Source of the DNA: Brenneria sp. hezel4-2-4
Lineage (GTDB): Bacteria; Pseudomonadota; Gammaproteobacteria; Enterobacterales; Enterobacteriaceae
Direction: 5' to 3'
NCBI RefSeq assembly: GCF_013155275.1
Contig: NZ_JABJXS010000001.1
Span: forward strand, 62,001 to 126,000
DNA length: 64,000 bases
Shown here: piece after piece, positions 24,580 to 33,250 of the stretch
Layout of the letters: each line of letters opens with the position of its first letter
How positions within the stretch are numbered: position 1 is the stretch's first letter
Position numbers and translations under genes: made by a program
The notes under the pieces: generated by a model
Seen by the model: only the letters and a program-made list of their open reading frames with translations
Told to the model about the DNA's origin: nothing
The model's database searches: none

Positions 24580-25973
24580 TATGATTTACTCTCGCGCTTT
24601 ATCGTCATAGGGAAGACCGCATCAGCGTTATAGCGACCGATACACTCTGCAACGCCCGCCGAACCTTGTTTACATACCAGTTCGGGCATCTGGAATCTGG
24701 TATTATCGCTGCACCGCGCCCGATATCGGCTGTTGATCACCAGATTGCCCGATCTCATCAATCCGGCCTCAATGTCCGCCCGGCAAGTGACGCCATCGCC
24801 ATGCGTGATCCTTGCCGTACCCTTGCCGTTCTTAATCTGATATCTCAGGCTTGGCGGGCGACCGGTCACGGTCAGCGGGGTTTTGGCGTCAACGGAAACC
24901 CGCCAGTTTCCGTTAAGGAAGTTGACCGATCCAATCCTTACCGCATCCGCCGGCATGACCAGTACGTCTTTGCTTACGGCGACAGCTGGAGCAGGGGGCT
25001 CCTGCGTGATTACCGGCTCCGGAACCGTCTCTTGTTCCGCTATGGGATCTTTCGGTTCGGTATCCGCCGGCGGCGTGGCGACGATGGGTTCAACCGGCGT
25101 CGGCGGCGCTTCAACAGGTTCAGTCACCGCGGCTTCCACAGGATTAGCGGTTTCGCTATCGGTAGGCGCTTCAGGTTCAGGAGCGGCTTCACGCGCCGAT
25201 GAAGGTAAGACGCGTTTTTCGGGTGTTGCCACTGCCGCGATCGGTATCGACTCGGCCGTGGCCTGGTGATCGGAGACGCAACCGCGGATCTGTAGAAACA
25301 GGATCGCTAATAAAGCGGCGGCGGGGAATAACCACCACAGGCGCAGCCACTGATTGGGGGAAGATACCGCGACTTCGGGTTGTGGAATAGGGGGTTGCGG
25401 CTTGACTACCGGCTCAGACGGCGCGATCGGCGCAGCGGCAGGGGGCTCAACATTGACCGGCGCTGGCGCGAGAATAGGCTCCGCGTCTTTTAGCGCCAGA
25501 CGTAAACAATCCAGCGCATCCGCCCGGGATTTTTTATCGAGATTGACAAAGCCCCAGAAGGTCAATACCGGTTTGCCATCCACCAGATAAACATGGTTCG
25601 AACCGGGGAACTGAATGGCTTTCGCCAGTAACACCCCAAAAAGCTTTTGACCGGGTTTTTCTGCGTTTTGCGCCTGTTGGCTGATCTCAGCGACGGCCGA
25701 CTGATAGGTTTCCAACAGCTTTAACGCTACGGCGCGTTCCCCTTCACTGGCGGCAATCCAGGATGTTACCTTGCCTTCAATCGGCGAGTACCAGTCAATG
25801 CGATCGCCAGCTTCGTTAGGTTGGGGGATGGCCAGACAATCCGCAATCTGTTGTTGTTTCCTGAGACGTAATGTTTCCCGTAACTGAAGCGCTGATGCAT
25901 AAACTGGCTGTCCATTTTCGCCCAGAGCCAGAAAATCATCCAAACTCCCGCTACGTAAAAATAATTTTGCCAC
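24579..25973 (-). CDS. srfA: SrfA family membrane-anchored protein
   Basis: 464-aa first gene of the srf operon. Residues 1-165 form a cytoplasmic domain, 166-205 a Pro-rich stretch, 212-229 a single membrane segment (WWLFPAAALLAILFLQI), about 235-340 a Pro/Glu/Thr/Val-rich linker long enough to cross the periplasm, and 345-464 a folded C-terminal domain with several Cys that is probably periplasmic. This layout resembles a trans-envelope tether. The stop overlaps the srfB start by one base. Labelled virulence factor by family naming only. Confidence 0.88.
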   Translation of the reverse strand: MAKLFLRSGSLDDFLALGENGQPVYASALQLRETLRLRKQQQIADCLAIPQPNEAGDRIDWYSPIEGKVTSWIAASEGERAVALKLLETYQSAVAEISQQAQNAEKPGQKLFGVLLAKAIQFPGSNHVYLVDGKPVLTFWGFVNLDKKSRADALDCLRLALKDAEPILAPAPVNVEPPAAAPIAPSEPVVKPQPPIPQPEVAVSSPNQWLRLWWLFPAAALLAILFLQIRGCVSDHQATAESIPIAAVATPEKRVLPSSAREAAPEPEAPTDSETANPVEAAVTEPVEAPPTPVEPIVATPPADTEPKDPIAEQETVPEPVITQEPPAPAVAVSKDVLVMPADAVRIGSVNFLNGNWRVSVDAKTPLTVTGRPPSLRYQIKNGKGTARITHGDGVTCRADIEAGLMRSGNLVINSRYRARCSDNTRFQMPELVCKQGSAGVAECIGRYNADAVFPMTIKRESKS

Positions 25974-26155
25974 GCAAAAGAGACCTTTTGTAATAGATGC
26001 CTAAGGCAGAAAATAGAGTGTAATCTGCGACAGGGTATACTTTAGTGCTAATGATGGCGAATCAAACGCTTAAAGAAGGGGCAAAACTAACAAATATTTA
26101 AGGCATAGACCGCGTGTTTTCCGTCACACGCCCATAAAACCATTAATACGCTGTT

Positions 26156-26187
26156 GACTCAGGCGCGGAGATACCGTCGCCTGAGTC
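26156..26187 (-). terminator. Stem-loop downstream of yjbD
   Basis: Strong inverted repeat GACTCAGGCG / CGCCTGAGTC extended by CGG/CCG with one bulged T. It lies 28 bp after the yjbD stop and upstream of srfA. There is no clear T-tract. Confidence 0.5.
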
Positions 26188-26215
26188 GATTATTTCCACT
26201 AAACCGCCGGATGCT

Positions 26216-26485
26216 CTAACGGCGCGGCCCGCGTAAATTGGTGCTGGACGACCATTCATAGGTGGCGGCGATATCAGGTTTAAATTTGTTCTTTTTTTTC
26301 TCGGCGCGGGCTTGTCTGGCGATAGCTTCCCGTTCTTTCATCAGCTTATCGATGTAATCGTCTTTGATATGATTACTTTCAGAATTAGTCAGCGGACGGC
26401 CGTGTTTTTTTCTTTCCTGATCGAGCAGCGTTTTCAGTTGACGTTGTTCACTTTCCGTCATGTCTTTTTGCGTCAGTCTTGGCAT
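26216..26485 (-). CDS. yjbD: YjbD family small basic protein (DUF3811)
   Basis: 89 aa, highly charged, matching E. coli YjbD from the start (MPRLTQKDMTESEQRQLKTL) to the arginine-rich end. It is predicted to be mostly helical, with a KKKNK basic cluster. The function is unknown. In E. coli it is not next to srf genes, so its place here between srfA and the MetE-like gene is lineage-specific. Confidence 0.85.
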   Translation of the reverse strand: MPRLTQKDMTESEQRQLKTLLDQERKKHGRPLTNSESNHIKDDYIDKLMKEREAIARQARAEKKKNKFKPDIAATYEWSSSTNLRGPRR

Positions 26486-26739
26486 AGGTATCGGCCTGAT
26501 TGAGGGCTGGAAGTTTCATTGTAGAGGAAAACCGCGCCGCGCTCAGGAAAATCATAACGGCTGATAAACAATTGGCTTCTAAGTGGCTTTAAATTAAGGC
26601 AAACTGACCATCGGGGTTTGGCGGGAAATTCCTTACAGGCCTCTAACAAACATCGCTATTTCTTATGAAACAATGGTCGTGTAGTCCCCATTGTTTGTTC
26701 GCTTAAATTTATAAATCATATTCGGATCAACATTCAGCT

Positions 26740-27852
26740 ATGCAAGATATCGCTTTCCGCGCCGACGTCGTCGGCAGTTTTCTCCGTCCGGCAGTGCTCA
26801 AGCAGGCACGTGCCGATTTTCAGGCCGGCAAGATCTCTGAAGACGAGCTTCGCCGTGTCGAAGACGAGGCCATCATCGATCTGGTCGCCAAGCAGAAAGC
26901 CGCTGGCCTTAAAGCGGTCACCGACGGCGAGTTCCGCCGCACCATGTGGCACTCGGACTTTTTCTGGGGCTTCGACGGCATTGAGCGCAAGTCGTCGGAC
27001 TACCGCGTAAAGTTCAATGAAGTCACCACGAAATTTGATACCTCGCGCATTGTCGGCAAGATACGCTTCAGCCGCCATCCGTTTATCGAGCACTTCAAAT
27101 TCCTGAAATCCATTGCCGGCGACGATGTCATTGCGCGCCAGACCATTCCTTCGCCATCGCAGTGCTATTGGGAATTCTTCCGTCCTGACAACTTGCAGGA
27201 AACGCTTCAGCAATATCCAGACCTGACCGAACTACAGCAAGATATTATCCAGGCTTACCGCGATGTGGTTCGGGCCTTTTATGATGCCGGCTGTCGTCAT
27301 TTACAGTTTGACGACTGTACATGGGGTTTCCTGGTCGATCCTAAGAAATTCAATGAAATGAAAGGACTGGATGTCGATTTTGAGACAGTCGCCCAGCTTT
27401 ACCTGGACATCAACAACCAGGTTCTCGCCGACAAGCCGGCCGATATGGTGATCAACACGCACATCTGTCGGGGAAATTACTCGTCAGACTGGTGGACCTC
27501 CGGCGGCTACGAGCCGGTCGCGCCATATGTACTCAACAAAGAAAATGTCGATGCATTCTATCTGGAGTACGACACCGATCGGGCCGGCGGTTTCCAACCG
27601 TTGGAAAAAGTGGGCGAGGGTAAAACCGTGGTTCTGGGGCTGGTAACCTCAAAGTCGCCGGTACTTGAAGATAAAGAACAACTCAAAGCACGTATCCGCG
27701 AAGCGTCAAAATTCGTTCCGCTTAAACACCTGTGCTTAAGCCCGCAATGTGGTTTCGCCTCCAACGAAGAAGGCAATATGCTGACTGAAGAAGATCAGTG
27801 GGCCAAAATCCGACTTATCGTCGAGGTTGCCAATGAGGTCTGGGGTGAATAA
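26740..27852 (+). CDS. Single-barrel MetE-like methyltransferase (YxjG family)
   Basis: 370 aa, equivalent only to the catalytic C-terminal half of cobalamin-independent methionine synthase. Zinc-ligand motifs are present as THICRGN and SPQCGFAS, with a glutamate in the EYDTDRAG region as the probable further ligand, and VGSFLRP and DGEFRR typify the family. Such short proteins (B. subtilis YxjG/YxjH type) do not use the normal MetE folate domain and may accept other methyl donors. The gene stands alone, divergent from yjbD, with a weak ribosome-binding site. The physiological substrate cannot be read from the sequence. Confidence 0.85.
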   Translation: MQDIAFRADVVGSFLRPAVLKQARADFQAGKISEDELRRVEDEAIIDLVAKQKAAGLKAVTDGEFRRTMWHSDFFWGFDGIERKSSDYRVKFNEVTTKFDTSRIVGKIRFSRHPFIEHFKFLKSIAGDDVIARQTIPSPSQCYWEFFRPDNLQETLQQYPDLTELQQDIIQAYRDVVRAFYDAGCRHLQFDDCTWGFLVDPKKFNEMKGLDVDFETVAQLYLDINNQVLADKPADMVINTHICRGNYSSDWWTSGGYEPVAPYVLNKENVDAFYLEYDTDRAGGFQPLEKVGEGKTVVLGLVTSKSPVLEDKEQLKARIREASKFVPLKHLCLSPQCGFASNEEGNMLTEEDQWAKIRLIVEVANEVWGE

Positions 27853-27937
27853 GACCGTACGGGAATACTGAGCCAAGAGAGATAGAGGCGGGCGGGAAAC
27901 CTGTCTCTATTTTCATCTGCGTTAACAGGACAATACG

Positions 27938-28975
27938 ATGAGTTTAAGTAAAAAAGGATATCCAAACGGTCCCTTGATTAGAGCTATATGGGACTGCTGT
28001 GATGAGTTGTATGAGCGTTTAGGAAGAGTGCCTGCAAGACAGGAATTATTACGGGAGATGAATCAGTGGGAACCGGAAAGAGCCGGTCGAAGCACATACG
28101 GCAGACAGAGGATTGAATGGAAGTTACACCATGGTTTCAATAGCACCGATAAAGCAGAGGGATATCTCCACGTAATACCCGATGAATATTTAGAACCCCA
28201 ATTGCGTCGAGTTGTTTATGCCGTTAGCCTCTTGGGCAAAGTATCCATTCCACAGGTCATCGAATGGCTTGATTCGAGCAATGCTCCGCTGAAACTAAAC
28301 GAGATTCGATCACAGTTCCAAGCGCTGACGGTCAATGACAATCAGCGTGCACGCTACCGCGCATCACGCACCAGTATGCTTACCGATCAGGGACATTATA
28401 TGGACAAGCTCTACCGCAGCGGAAAAGGTAGGGCAACCCGCTATGTTCTCTATGACCCGCACAAGCATGGTGTCTGGGATATTGCTGATGACGGAAAAAC
28501 CCCCATAGAAATCATAAAAGGTATTTCCCTGGAACGGCTTCGAGGTGAGCGGGAATTATCTGACTCCCCCCCGGAATCGAAACTGGAGGATATGCGAGTA
28601 AGAGTTCTCAGGGAGATAGTTGATCGGGAAGGCCAGCCAATTTTCCGGAAACGATTACTGGACGCTTATGCCGGGGCATGTGCAATAACCGAATGCACTA
28701 TTACTGAATTATTGGAAGCTGCTCACATCATTCCCTATTCCGGAGCCCATCATTGTAAGGCCATGCATGGGATACTTCTCAGAGCTGATATACATACGCT
28801 TTTTGACAAAGGGCTGCTTTGGATTGGTGAGGATTTTACGGTTTATCTCGTGCCAGAGTTACTGAACAGCGAGTATGGTCATATGCATGGGAAAGTACTG
28901 AGACTACCAGAAGAACGAACTGCTCATCCGCTGAAAGAACATCTAGCCAGCCATCGGAAAGTCTTTGGGAGATAA
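27938..28975 (+). CDS. HNH-family endonuclease-like protein with altered HNH triad
   Basis: 345 aa. The C-terminal 100 residues match the HNH_2 type: EAAHIIPYSG (His263), then MHGILLRADIHTLFDKGLL (His286). The usual Asn of the family (NG(I/L)LLRADIHTLFD) is His277 here, so the triad reads H-H-H. The N-terminal 220 residues are unrecognised, basic and perhaps a DNA-reading domain. It is preceded by an AACAGGAC ribosome-binding region and followed by an 8-bp hairpin. It sits 180 bp from dif and its base composition looks more AT-rich than its neighbours. It could be a solitary restriction (Type IV-like) or mobile-element nuclease; no methylase is adjacent. Confidence 0.75.
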   Translation: MSLSKKGYPNGPLIRAIWDCCDELYERLGRVPARQELLREMNQWEPERAGRSTYGRQRIEWKLHHGFNSTDKAEGYLHVIPDEYLEPQLRRVVYAVSLLGKVSIPQVIEWLDSSNAPLKLNEIRSQFQALTVNDNQRARYRASRTSMLTDQGHYMDKLYRSGKGRATRYVLYDPHKHGVWDIADDGKTPIEIIKGISLERLRGERELSDSPPESKLEDMRVRVLREIVDREGQPIFRKRLLDAYAGACAITECTITELLEAAHIIPYSGAHHCKAMHGILLRADIHTLFDKGLLWIGEDFTVYLVPELLNSEYGHMHGKVLRLPEERTAHPLKEHLASHRKVFGR

Positions 28976-29004
28976 GCCAGACATTCATAATTGTAAGTCT
29001 GGCT
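28975..29004 (+). terminator. Stem-loop after the HNH gene
   Basis: 8-bp inverted repeat AGCCAGAC / GTCTGGCT with a 14-nt loop starting at the last base of the HNH stop codon. No T-tract follows. Confidence 0.4.
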
Positions 29005-29157
29005 GAGGATTGCTCTCCATCCATGCTGGCCGAACGGGTTGCTACTATGCGGAAGGCCGTCAGAAATGATCCCAACGAGAGGGAAGTCTGAAAAATTCTA
29101 ATGTATTGATTTATCAGAGCGTGGATGTGGCTTATTAATTATTAACCGTGATAGGTT

Positions 29158-29185
29158 ATTTAACATAATATACATTATGCGAACC
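29158..29185 (-). other. dif chromosome dimer resolution site
   Basis: 28-bp XerCD recombination site read on the minus strand: XerC arm GGTTCGCATAA, central TGTATA, XerD arm TTATGTTAAAT. It differs from E. coli dif only at the fourth base (T for G). It is the site where XerC/XerD, activated by FtsK, resolve chromosome dimers, and marks the replication terminus. Confidence 0.96.
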
Positions 29186-29310
29186 AAGATAAGGATGGGC
29201 GGAAACTGGCGTTCCCGGTGCTGTCATTGTGTTGATACGCTGAATCAAACACCACTTCCTCAGTGCCATCATCATGCCGGATAATCTGGTCTTTCAATTA
29301 CGTCAGTCAT
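29175..29310 (-). pseudogene. Short decayed reading frame abutting dif
   Basis: An ATG at 29310 preceded by GGGGAGA starts MTDVIE. A one-base frameshift inside GAAAGA would join it to KDQIIRHDDGTEEVVFDSAY and a further 20 codons that end inside dif. The composition looks coding-like but no family is recognised. It may be the stub of a gene truncated by recombination at dif, or chance. Confidence 0.25.
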
Positions 29311-29530
29311 TCTCCCCGAAACTTTATAAACCATACACACCGCAAAACCCCATTTAAATCAAACATCGAGACATCCGCGGCTAAATGACCTTTTCAGCAA
29401 AACGTCTGTCCGTGTGAGGCAAGCACGTTGCGGATTCCCCCTACATAGTATCAATAGATTATCAGCCCGGTTTTGGCACTGATACCAACGTTTTCACCTA
29501 TCTGCCAAGCGACAATAATGAGGAAATGCC

Positions 29531-31045
29531 ATGGCTATTGAACGCCCTAGTCTTGAAGAACTGCAACAGATCGCCGGCCGATTGCACATTCAGCTTTCAC
29601 CGGAGCTGGCCAGTGAATATCTGGCGCTGATGCAAGCGAATTTCGACGCCTATGACCTGATTGACGAACTGCCTGATGATATCCCCGAGGTGCGTTATCC
29701 ACGCGACGCAGGTTATCGGCCCAAGGAAACGGAAAATCCTTATAACGCCTGGTACTACAAAACCGAAGTGAAAGGCGCCGACGGCGGCAAGCTGGCTGGC
29801 CGTACCATCGCGCTCAAGGATAACGTTGCGCTGGCCGGCGTACCGATGATGAATGGCACATCGACGCTGGAAGGATTCGTACCGTCCTATGACGCCACCG
29901 TCGTCACCCGACTGCTGGATGCCGGCGCCACTATCCTCGGCAAGGCTACCTGCGAGCACTTTTGTCTTTCTGGCGGCAGCCATACCTCCGATCCGGGGCC
30001 CGTACACAACCCCAACCGTCACGGCTACTCCTCCGGCGGTTCTTCATCCGGAAGCGCCGCACTGGTTGCCGCCGGTGAGGTTGATATGGCTATCGGCTGC
30101 GATCAGGGCGGCTCCATTCGCATCCCCTCGTCGTTTTGCGGCACCTACGGTATGAAACCGACCCACGGTTTAGTGCCTTACACGGGCATTATGCCTATTG
30201 AGGCCACCGTGGATCATGCCGGTCCGATCACCGGCAATGTGCGCGATAATGCCTTGATGCTTGAAGTTATCGCCGGTGCCGATGGGCTCGATCCCCGTCA
30301 GTACGCGCCGTCGGTTCAGAACTACAGCGAATTTTTAGGACGCGGCGTCGATGGCCTGAAGATCGGTATTGTGACGGAGGGGTTCCAGTTGGCCAATCTG
30401 GATCCGCGCGTCGCCGCCAAAGTCCGCGAGGCCATTGCTCGCCTTGAGTTTCTGGGCGCGACGGTGGGTGAAATATCGCTGCCCGAACACAGTCTGGCCG
30501 GCGCGCTCTGGACCCCGATCGGATGCGAAGGACTGACCGCGCAGATGATGCACGGCAATGGCATGGGATTTAACTGGGCCGGTCAGTATGATGTGGCGCT
30601 GCTGGATAAACAGGCGCAATGGCGCGCCAACGCCGATGCCCTTTCCGCTTCGCTCAAAATCTGTATGTTCGTTGGTCAGTATGGTCTGGATCGCTACCAC
30701 GGGCGCTACTACGCCAAAGCCCAGAACATCGCGCGCCGGGCTCGTGCCGGCTATGACCGCGCGCTGGCAAGTTATGACCTGCTGGTCATGCCAACAGTTC
30801 CGATCGTCGCCCAACCGCTGCCGGAACCCGGCTGTTCGGTGACCGACTATATCGCCCGTGCGTTTGAAATGATCGGCAATACGGCGGCGCAGGACATTAC
30901 CGGTCACCCTGCCATGTCCCTTCCCTGCGGCCTGGTTGATGGCCTACCCGTGGGGATGATGCTGGTTGGCCGTCATTATGCCGAAGGCACCATCTATCAG
31001 GCGGCGGCGGCGTTCGAAACGGAAGGCGACTGGCGCACGTTCTAA
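29531..31045 (+). CDS. Amidase (amidase-signature family) of the nitrile pathway
   Basis: Hydrolyses amides to carboxylic acid and ammonia. The 504-aa sequence has the Ser-cisSer-Lys triad at Lys96, Ser171 and Ser195 with Asp191, the same numbering known for the nitrile-hydratase-linked amidase of Rhodococcus rhodochrous, and shares its long N-terminal helical region and C-terminal [20 protein letters not shown]. The start has GAGGAAAT upstream. It heads a plus-strand cluster with an ABC importer and a nitrile hydratase, so the likely substrate is the amide made by that hydratase. Confidence 0.92.
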   Translation: MAIERPSLEELQQIAGRLHIQLSPELASEYLALMQANFDAYDLIDELPDDIPEVRYPRDAGYRPKETENPYNAWYYKTEVKGADGGKLAGRTIALKDNVALAGVPMMNGTSTLEGFVPSYDATVVTRLLDAGATILGKATCEHFCLSGGSHTSDPGPVHNPNRHGYSSGGSSSGSAALVAAGEVDMAIGCDQGGSIRIPSSFCGTYGMKPTHGLVPYTGIMPIEATVDHAGPITGNVRDNALMLEVIAGADGLDPRQYAPSVQNYSEFLGRGVDGLKIGIVTEGFQLANLDPRVAAKVREAIARLEFLGATVGEISLPEHSLAGALWTPIGCEGLTAQMMHGNGMGFNWAGQYDVALLDKQAQWRANADALSASLKICMFVGQYGLDRYHGRYYAKAQNIARRARAGYDRALASYDLLVMPTVPIVAQPLPEPGCSVTDYIARAFEMIGNTAAQDITGHPAMSLPCGLVDGLPVGMMLVGRHYAEGTIYQAAAAFETEGDWRTF

Positions 31046-31139
31046 AATCCGCCACGGCAAGGCCGACAGGTCTTGCCGTGGCTTGAAACGTTTTATCGAA
31101 TGGCCGCATCCGTAAGTTACTGTGTTTTATGGAGATAAT

Positions 31140-32237
31140 ATGTCGCAATATGCACCGCTTTTTTCAGCTTTCCGGTCATGCCCTCTCGCCCTCCGCGCTC
31201 TGTATCCCCGCAAGATTCGTCCCCTAAGTCGTTGGCCCCTGCTGATGCTCTTGGCGGGTTCCGGGTTTTCTTCTTTTACCTACGCCGCCGCCACTCACTA
31301 CCCGCTGACTGTCGAAAACTGCGGTCACACGCTTACTTTCCAGCGCGCGCCGACGAAGGCGGTAACCATCGGTCAGACCGGCAGCGAGATGTTGTATGCG
31401 CTGGGTCTGGGCGACAAACTGGTGGGAACCTCGCTCTGGTTTAATGACATTTTGCCGCAATACAAAGCGCAAAACGATAAGGTCCCGCGACTTGCCGACA
31501 ACGCCCCGGGTTTCGAGACCGTGATTGAAAAACGTCCGGAATTGGTGGCGGTGCAATTTGAATGGATGGTCGGCCCGCAAGGCGCAGTGGGTACTCGTCA
31601 GCAATTTCATGAATTACATATCCCCACCTACCTTATGCCCGCCGACTGCGAAGGTAAAAACAATTTGATTGGCGCCGACGGCACACGTCTGGAAACGTTC
31701 AATATTGAAAGCATCTATAAAAGCATCCGCCAGTTGGCGGCGATTTTCGATGTTCAGGCGCGCGGCACGCAGCTTATTGATGAACTCCAGGCCAGCCTGT
31801 CCGAAACCAAAGCGATGTTGCAGCATAAAGATTTAAGCAATATCAGCGCGTTATTCTGGTTCTCCAGTTCGGATCTGAACAGCGATCCTTTTGTCGCCGG
31901 GCGCAAAGGTATCCCCGATTTCATGCTCAATACGCTGGGCGTACGCAATATTGTTCAGTCCGACGAAGAGTGGCCGACGGTAGGCTGGGAGACCATCGCC
32001 AAAGCCAACCCCACTTTTCTGATCGTTGCGCGCATGGATCGGCGTCGTTTCCCTGCCGATGATTACCGCAAGAAACTGGCGTTTCTTCAGCATGATCCGG
32101 TCACCCGTAATATGGACGCGGTCAAGAATAACCGCATCATTATCCTTGACGCCGAAGCCATGCACGCCAGCCTGAGAATGTTCAACGGCCTGGAGACGCT
32201 CGCATCATCCATCGTCAATGCAGATATGCCGGAATGA
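31140..32237 (+). CDS. ABC transporter substrate-binding protein (FecB/BtuF type)
   Basis: Periplasmic helical-backbone metal/siderophore/cobalamin-type binding protein (Peripla_BP_2), 365 aa from the ATG at 31140, chosen for GGAGATAAT just upstream over a GTG at 31122. The signal region is long, with its hydrophobic core WPLLMLLAGSGF and probable cleavage near SFTYAAA. Typical landmarks are GSEMLYALGLGDKLVGTS, the interdomain helix and TVGWETIAKANPTFLIV. The stop overlaps the permease start (ATGA). The ligand is unknown; its place in a cobalt nitrile hydratase cluster suggests a cobalt chelate or cobalamin-like compound. Confidence 0.85.
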   Translation: MSQYAPLFSAFRSCPLALRALYPRKIRPLSRWPLLMLLAGSGFSSFTYAAATHYPLTVENCGHTLTFQRAPTKAVTIGQTGSEMLYALGLGDKLVGTSLWFNDILPQYKAQNDKVPRLADNAPGFETVIEKRPELVAVQFEWMVGPQGAVGTRQQFHELHIPTYLMPADCEGKNNLIGADGTRLETFNIESIYKSIRQLAAIFDVQARGTQLIDELQASLSETKAMLQHKDLSNISALFWFSSSDLNSDPFVAGRKGIPDFMLNTLGVRNIVQSDEEWPTVGWETIAKANPTFLIVARMDRRRFPADDYRKKLAFLQHDPVTRNMDAVKNNRIIILDAEAMHASLRMFNGLETLASSIVNADMPE

Positions 32238-33250
32238 CAGGGAAACTGATCGCGAGTCTGCTGGCCTGCCTGTTACTGCCGATGGCGATACTGGCGGGTA
32301 TCGCCATCGGTGAGACATCGATTAACCCTGCGGTGGTTATGCAGGTGCTCGCCAATAAGCTGTGGTCGGCCGGCTATATACTGGATCCGATAGACGAAGG
32401 CATTGTCTGGAACTATCGGCTGACGCGCGCGCTGGTCGCCGGCTCCTGTGGCGCAGGTCTGGCTACCTGCGGCGTCATTCTGCAATCCCTGCTGCGCAAC
32501 CCGCTGGCTGATCCCTACTTGCTCGGCATCTCCGCCGGCGCCTCGACCGGCGCGGTTTTGGTTGCATTATTTGGTTTGGGGGCCGGCTACCTTTCTCTCT
32601 CCGGGGGCGCGTTTATCGGCGCCATCGCCGCCTTTTCTCTGGTAACGCTACTGGCCAGAGCTGGCGGAACCGCCGCACCCACAACGCAGATTATCCTGGC
32701 GGGCATTGCCGGTTCGCAACTGTTCAATGCGCTCACCGCATTTTTAATCACCAAGTCCGCCAGTTCCGAACAGGCGCGCGGCATTATGTTTTGGCTGCTG
32801 GGTAGCCTCAGCGGAGTACGCTGGCCATCCGTGTGGCTCGCGGTTCCCGCATCATTGGCAGGGCTGCTCGTCTGCCTGTGGCACCGCAGAGCGCTTGACG
32901 CATTCACCTTCGGCGTCGATTCGGCGGCGGGGCTGGGCATCTCGGTACGACGGATACAACTGCTGCTGATCGGTTGCGCCGCGTTGGTGACCGCCGTCAT
33001 GGTTTCCATCGTCGGCTCTATCGGTTTTGTCGGACTGGTGATCCCTCATGCGGTTCGCCTGCTGGCGGGAACCCGGCACGCTCGGTTGCTGCCGCTCAGC
33101 GCGCTAAGCGGCACGCTGTTCTTGATCGCCGCCGATATCCTCTCCCGCACGTTAATTAAAGGCCAGGTAATACCCGTCGGGGTCATCACGGCCCTGGTCG
33201 GCGCCCCGGTATTCGCTCTGATCCTGATGGGCAGAAGGAAAACAAGATGA
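32234..33250 (+). CDS. FecCD-family ABC transporter permease
   Basis: 338-aa inner-membrane permease of the BtuC/FecCD family with about ten hydrophobic segments. Signatures include the N-terminal RLTRALVAGSCGAGLATCGV, NPLADPYLLGISAGASTGAV and the cytoplasmic GFVGLVIPHAVRLL loop that couples to the ATPase. It overlaps the binding-protein and ATPase genes by 4 bp each, so one permease, probably acting as a homodimer, serves this importer. Confidence 0.93.
   Translation: MTGKLIASLLACLLLPMAILAGIAIGETSINPAVVMQVLANKLWSAGYILDPIDEGIVWNYRLTRALVAGSCGAGLATCGVILQSLLRNPLADPYLLGISAGASTGAVLVALFGLGAGYLSLSGGAFIGAIAAFSLVTLLARAGGTAAPTTQIILAGIAGSQLFNALTAFLITKSASSEQARGIMFWLLGSLSGVRWPSVWLAVPASLAGLLVCLWHRRALDAFTFGVDSAAGLGISVRRIQLLLIGCAALVTAVMVSIVGSIGFVGLVIPHAVRLLAGTRHARLLPLSALSGTLFLIAADILSRTLIKGQVIPVGVITALVGAPVFALILMGRRKTR

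Larger units (their letters stand above)
28976..29530. other. Intergenic region holding dif
   Basis: 555 bp without an intact gene. It contains the HNH hairpin, a 22-codon open frame at 29023-29091 (MLAERVATMRKAVRND...), the dif site, a short decayed minus-strand reading frame next to dif and the promoter region of the amidase gene. A TATCAG/CTGATA inverted repeat lies near 29460-29484. Confidence 0.6.

Noticed and set aside
24787..24799. GTGACGCCATCGC resembling matS
   Set aside because: Two mismatches in the conserved arms; kept out because two perfect sites show what the real motif looks like here.
29460..29530. Cobalamin riboswitch before the amidase/importer genes
   Set aside because: No B12-box-like sequence or extended conserved fold was visible despite the cobalt theme.
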